From assembly GCF_014083945.1 (NCBI RefSeq), contig NZ_CP046444.1, positions 186,001-250,000 of the forward strand: a stretch of DNA of 64,000 nucleotides, written 5' to 3'. Under the pieces are notes generated by a model, which searched no databases, was not told the origin of the DNA, and saw only the letters and a list, made by a program, of their open reading frames with translations. Positions within the stretch are counted from its first letter, which is position 1. Each line of letters starts with the position of its first letter. The stretch is from Granulicella sp. 5B5 (GTDB lineage Bacteria > Acidobacteriota > Terriglobia > Terriglobales > Acidobacteriaceae). Made by a program: the position numbers and the translations under genes. Below are positions 61,642-64,000 of the stretch, one piece after another.

Positions 61642-61699
61642 ACCTTAAGGCTACCACTCCACCCTCTGCGAATCTTTTACTGCCCCACCCACTCAAACC

Positions 61700-61753
61700 G
61701 TGTCACCTCGACCGAAGTGCAGCGCAGTGGAGAGACCCGCTTCTCTACCACGG
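61700..61753 (+). repeat. variable-stem dispersed repeat, copy F5
   Basis: GTGTCACCTCGACCGAAG followed by a minimal TGC/GCA stem and GTGGAGAGACCCGCTTC. It is the copy with the shortest variable part. Lies between the SprT-like gene and the next minus-strand gene. Confidence 0.65.
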
Positions 61754-61768
61754 CATTTCAACTCGCTT

Positions 61769-62311
61769 CTAATCCACCCGCCGTTTCTCTTCCTTAGCCG
61801 CCTCAGGATGCGCCTTGAAATAAGCCTCCTGCTCCGTCTGCATCTGCCCGGCCATCTCGCGCATGTCTCCCAGGTTGTCCTGTGCGATCTTCTTCACAAT
61901 GTCATACCCACCATTCGCCGGCGGAGACCGCAGCACCGTCGCCCAGCGCTCGGTGTTCTTCAGCAGCTTCGGCAACTCCTTCCGCACATCCCGCTTGTTC
62001 TTCGCCCACTCGTCCAGGTTGTCGTTGAACTCATCCGCGATCTGCCCAAACTGGTCCAGCGCATCATGCATGTCCAGCGCATACCCCGGCCTCGGAGGCC
62101 TCCCCAGCAGGTCCTCAATCTCCTTCACCCGCGCATCTAGAATCTTCTCGAACACCTTCATCCGCTCCATCGGCACCGGAGCCACTTCACGCAGCTGCTC
62201 TACCTCGGCCTCACTCAGCGGTCCATCCGTATCATCCTGAGCGCGCAACGAACCCGCCAGCATCAGCGCCAGCCCTGCCATCGCTGCCACGCGCCACACG
62301 TTCCACCTCAA
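61769..62311 (-). CDS. secreted hypothetical protein, coiled-coil
   Basis: 180 residues from a TTG that overlaps the previous stop (TTGA). Signal peptide VAAMAGLALMLAGSLRAQ, then an all-helical, highly charged protein with no Cys, and Lys/Glu-rich end (AHPEAAKEEKRRVD). No family recognised. Translation coupled with the gene upstream, so the two likely act together, possibly in the envelope. Confidence 0.78.
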   Translation of the reverse strand: MRWNVWRVAAMAGLALMLAGSLRAQDDTDGPLSEAEVEQLREVAPVPMERMKVFEKILDARVKEIEDLLGRPPRPGYALDMHDALDQFGQIADEFNDNLDEWAKNKRDVRKELPKLLKNTERWATVLRSPPANGGYDIVKKIAQDNLGDMREMAGQMQTEQEAYFKAHPEAAKEEKRRVD

Positions 62312-62787
62312 TGCGCGAACACCATCGCCAGCACCTTCGTATGCACCGCATTCAGGTGCTGCAGCGTCGCCTGCATCGCGCTTTCCTGCGCATACCCCAC
62401 CACATGCACCATGTCCGACACCCGCCTTGTCGTCCGCTCCAGCATCATCTCCGTGTCCTTCAGCCTCTTGGCGTTGCCCACCGCCTCGGCCTGCACCTTC
62501 GCCGCGATGTCATTCATCTGCTGCATGGTCACGCGTGCCTGCGCCTCCTGCCCTGCGGCGATCTGCTGTCCCTCCAGCTCCGTCAACGCCGCCAGCACCT
62601 CCGCGTACCGATAACATCGGTCACGCGGATTTGCCTGCGCCGCCTGCTCTTCCATATGCGTCAGAGTCACCGCATCCAGGGCCACTCCCGGCCCCGCGGC
62701 TCGCGCTACCCCATCTGGCACAAGCCCCACCACTACCACCACCCACACCCCATACATCAACCGGCACATCAGCTTCCGTGGACTCAT
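62308..62787 (-). CDS. secreted hypothetical protein
   Basis: 159 residues with a signal peptide (LMYGVWVVVVVGLVPDGVARA), then a helical domain. Two features stand out: a lone Cys in RDRCYRYAEVLAAL and a long Gln/Ala/Met-rich helix (QAEAVGNAKRLKDTEMMLER). No named family. It overlaps the downstream gene by 4 bases and follows the TPR-protein gene by 42 bases. Confidence 0.78.
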   Translation of the reverse strand: MSPRKLMCRLMYGVWVVVVVGLVPDGVARAAGPGVALDAVTLTHMEEQAAQANPRDRCYRYAEVLAALTELEGQQIAAGQEAQARVTMQQMNDIAAKVQAEAVGNAKRLKDTEMMLERTTRRVSDMVHVVGYAQESAMQATLQHLNAVHTKVLAMVFAH

Positions 62788-62829
62788 AGCGCACCTCGTC
62801 AGTGCTGCAATCCAATCGCTCGCCGCTGT

Positions 62830-64000
62830 TTACTTCTCGCCCTCCAAAGCTACCAGTCGATGCTTCGCCTGGAACTCCTGATCGGGAAACTTGCCATTCG
62901 CAGCGACAAGAAACGCCTTATACGCCATCTCCGCCTCCTTCCGCTGGTGGAGGCTGTCATGAGAGATAGCCTCCAGAAACAGACTCGATGCGGAGTTGGG
63001 CAAGACTGTAGCACGCGCCGTCAACGCTTGCAAGGCCGTCTTCGGGTCGTTGTTCTTCGACGCCGCAAACGCCAGGTGCTCTGCCGTCGCTCCCCACGCA
63101 TCATCGTCGTCAAACTCTTTCCGCATCGCGAATGCTTTCGCCAGCGTCGATTCAGCCTGCGCATACTGCCCCAACCTCACCTGCGCCGATCCCAGATCGT
63201 CCAACAGCGTCGGATCACTCGGCGCTCCCACCACAAGCCCCGCGTACAACACCTCCGCATGGGCCTCATCATTTTGCGTTTCATACAGATGCGCCAGCAC
63301 CCGTGTCATCTCCGCATTGGCCGCAAACTTCGCATCGCTCTTCCGCAGTGACTCCATCAGCGGAATCGCTACCCCCGCCTTGTTCTCCGCCGCATACACC
63401 GGAACCGCCTGCGCCACCAGCCGCGGGTCGCCCGGATGCTGCGCCAGCCCCGCCGTTACGACCTTGTCAGCCTCGTCCAACTTTTTCTGTTGCATCAAAA
63501 CATGCGCCAGCCCAGCTGTCGCCTCTGCATCGTCCGGAGTCTCCGTCAGCGCCCGCCGATACGCTCCCTCCGCCAGCGCCGGCTCGCCCATCTGCTCCGC
63601 CAGCTCCGCTCCCAGCAGCACATCCGCAGGAGTCTCCGGCGTCACCTTCAGCGCCTCCAGCAACTCACTCTGCGCCGTAATCGGGTTCTCGCCGTCATCC
63701 AGGTTCGCCAGCGCGCGCCATGCTCGCCCCTTCAACTCCGCCGCTGCTCCTGCCGTATTCGCCGCCGCCAGCAGATCGTCATGTGCCTGCGTCGTCTTTC
63801 CCTCGCGGGCCTCCATCAAACCCAGCGCCAGCTTAGGCTCAGCCACCGTGCCATCTGCTGCAATTGCCGCGGCATAGGCAGTCGCTGCCACGCTCTCATC
63901 GTTGTTATGGTCCGCCGCAAACCCCAGGTCATACTGCACCCGGACATCCTTCGCGTGCCCCGCCGCTAGCACCTTCAGCTTCAACTCAGCGCCCGCATAG
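62830..64000 (-). CDS. TPR-repeat protein (5' end outside the window)
   Basis: The frame runs from the window edge to a stop at 62830, giving 390 codons with the N-terminus missing. Repeats of about 34 residues with the TPR pattern are visible, for example ALAEGAYRRALTETPDDAEATAGLAHVL and GQYAQAESTLAKAFAMRKEF. It is Ala-rich and soluble in this part. It leads a three-gene set with two small secreted proteins, which suggests an exported or membrane-tethered scaffold. No enzyme motif seen. Confidence 0.85.
   Translation of the reverse strand, partial: YAGAELKLKVLAAGHAKDVRVQYDLGFAADHNNDESVAATAYAAAIAADGTVAEPKLALGLMEAREGKTTQAHDDLLAAANTAGAAAELKGRAWRALANLDDGENPITAQSELLEALKVTPETPADVLLGAELAEQMGEPALAEGAYRRALTETPDDAEATAGLAHVLMQQKKLDEADKVVTAGLAQHPGDPRLVAQAVPVYAAENKAGVAIPLMESLRKSDAKFAANAEMTRVLAHLYETQNDEAHAEVLYAGLVVGAPSDPTLLDDLGSAQVRLGQYAQAESTLAKAFAMRKEFDDDDAWGATAEHLAFAASKNNDPKTALQALTARATVLPNSASSLFLEAISHDSLHQRKEAEMAYKAFLVAANGKFPDQEFQAKHRLVALEGEK

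Overview
The window looks like a chromosomal segment of a soil-type Acidobacteriota, probably the Terriglobales/Acidobacteriaceae group (Granulicella/Terriglobus/Edaphobacter-like). The reasons are high GC with strong third-position GC bias, a TIGR03435 protein, a very large Oar-type TonB-dependent receptor with an N-terminal carboxypeptidase-regulatory domain, hopanoid genes, and many small dispersed palindromic repeats. Taxonomy is inferred from gene content only. There is no transposase, phage module or CRISPR array in the window.

Layout. 1-2.4 kb: end of a hopanoid operon (hpnH, a conserved hypothetical, hpnA). 2.4-10.3 kb: a carbohydrate-uptake locus, with a TonB receptor, a GH39-like enzyme and a PF10091 glycoside hydrolase on the minus strand, divergent from a LacI-type regulator with a palindromic operator between them. 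10.3-12.1 kb: a nucleoside-phosphorylase-like protein (possible hpnG) and a zinc alcohol dehydrogenase. 12.1-15.7 kb: a coxBAC cytochrome oxidase operon ending in an unnoted 73-aa CxxC membrane protein. 15.7-20.1 kb: pdxT, pdxS and ppk1. 20.3-26 kb: a secreted 11-mer-repeat protein, ctaA (heme A synthase), proC, a degenerate AAA+/Fis regulator, a bacilliredoxin and murB. 26-32.9 kb: modCBA, thrC, a Tat-exported aldo/keto reductase, thrB, the TIGR03435 protein and thioredoxin. 33-36.2 kb: a CNNM/CBS transporter and an M28 peptidase. 36.3-38.2 kb: a lower-GC accessory stretch with a methyltransferase and an M15 peptidase. 38.4-41.6 kb: dipeptide-type ABC permeases DppB and DppC, separated and convergent. 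41.8-44 kb: an SDR/DUF1330/ene-reductase operon. 44.5-47.5 kb: a WecG-type glycosyltransferase, tRNA-Asn and decayed accessory genes. 47.5-51 kb: xfp-ackA. 51.3-54.1 kb: a CE15 esterase convergent with a GH28 protein. 54.6-64 kb: miaB, a bifunctional nuclease, a GT9, aroA, hpt, an lgt homologue, a SprT-like protease, two coupled secreted proteins and a truncated TPR protein.

How it fits together. The organism appears to be an aerobic heterotroph specialised on plant and microbial polysaccharides (TonB receptor, GH39, PF10091, CE15, GH28). It has an aa3-type oxidase with its own heme A synthase, a phosphoketolase-acetate kinase shunt, polyphosphate storage, molybdate uptake, and B6, proline, threonine and chorismate biosynthesis.

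The most unusual signal is the repeat content. I recognise three families of small palindromic repeats: a two-hairpin element of about 70-90 bp (8 copies), a variable-stem element beginning TGTCATCTCGACC (5 copies), and a 45-bp element built on ATCCGCTGCGGAT (3 copies). All 16 copies lie in the same orientation although the genes around them face both ways. One two-hairpin copy sits in frame inside miaB, another supplies the ribosome-binding site of thrB, and another contains the pdxT stop codon. Other oddities are a cytochrome oxidase subunit I in which the D-channel entry Asp is replaced by Arg, and several enzymes lacking expected catalytic residues.
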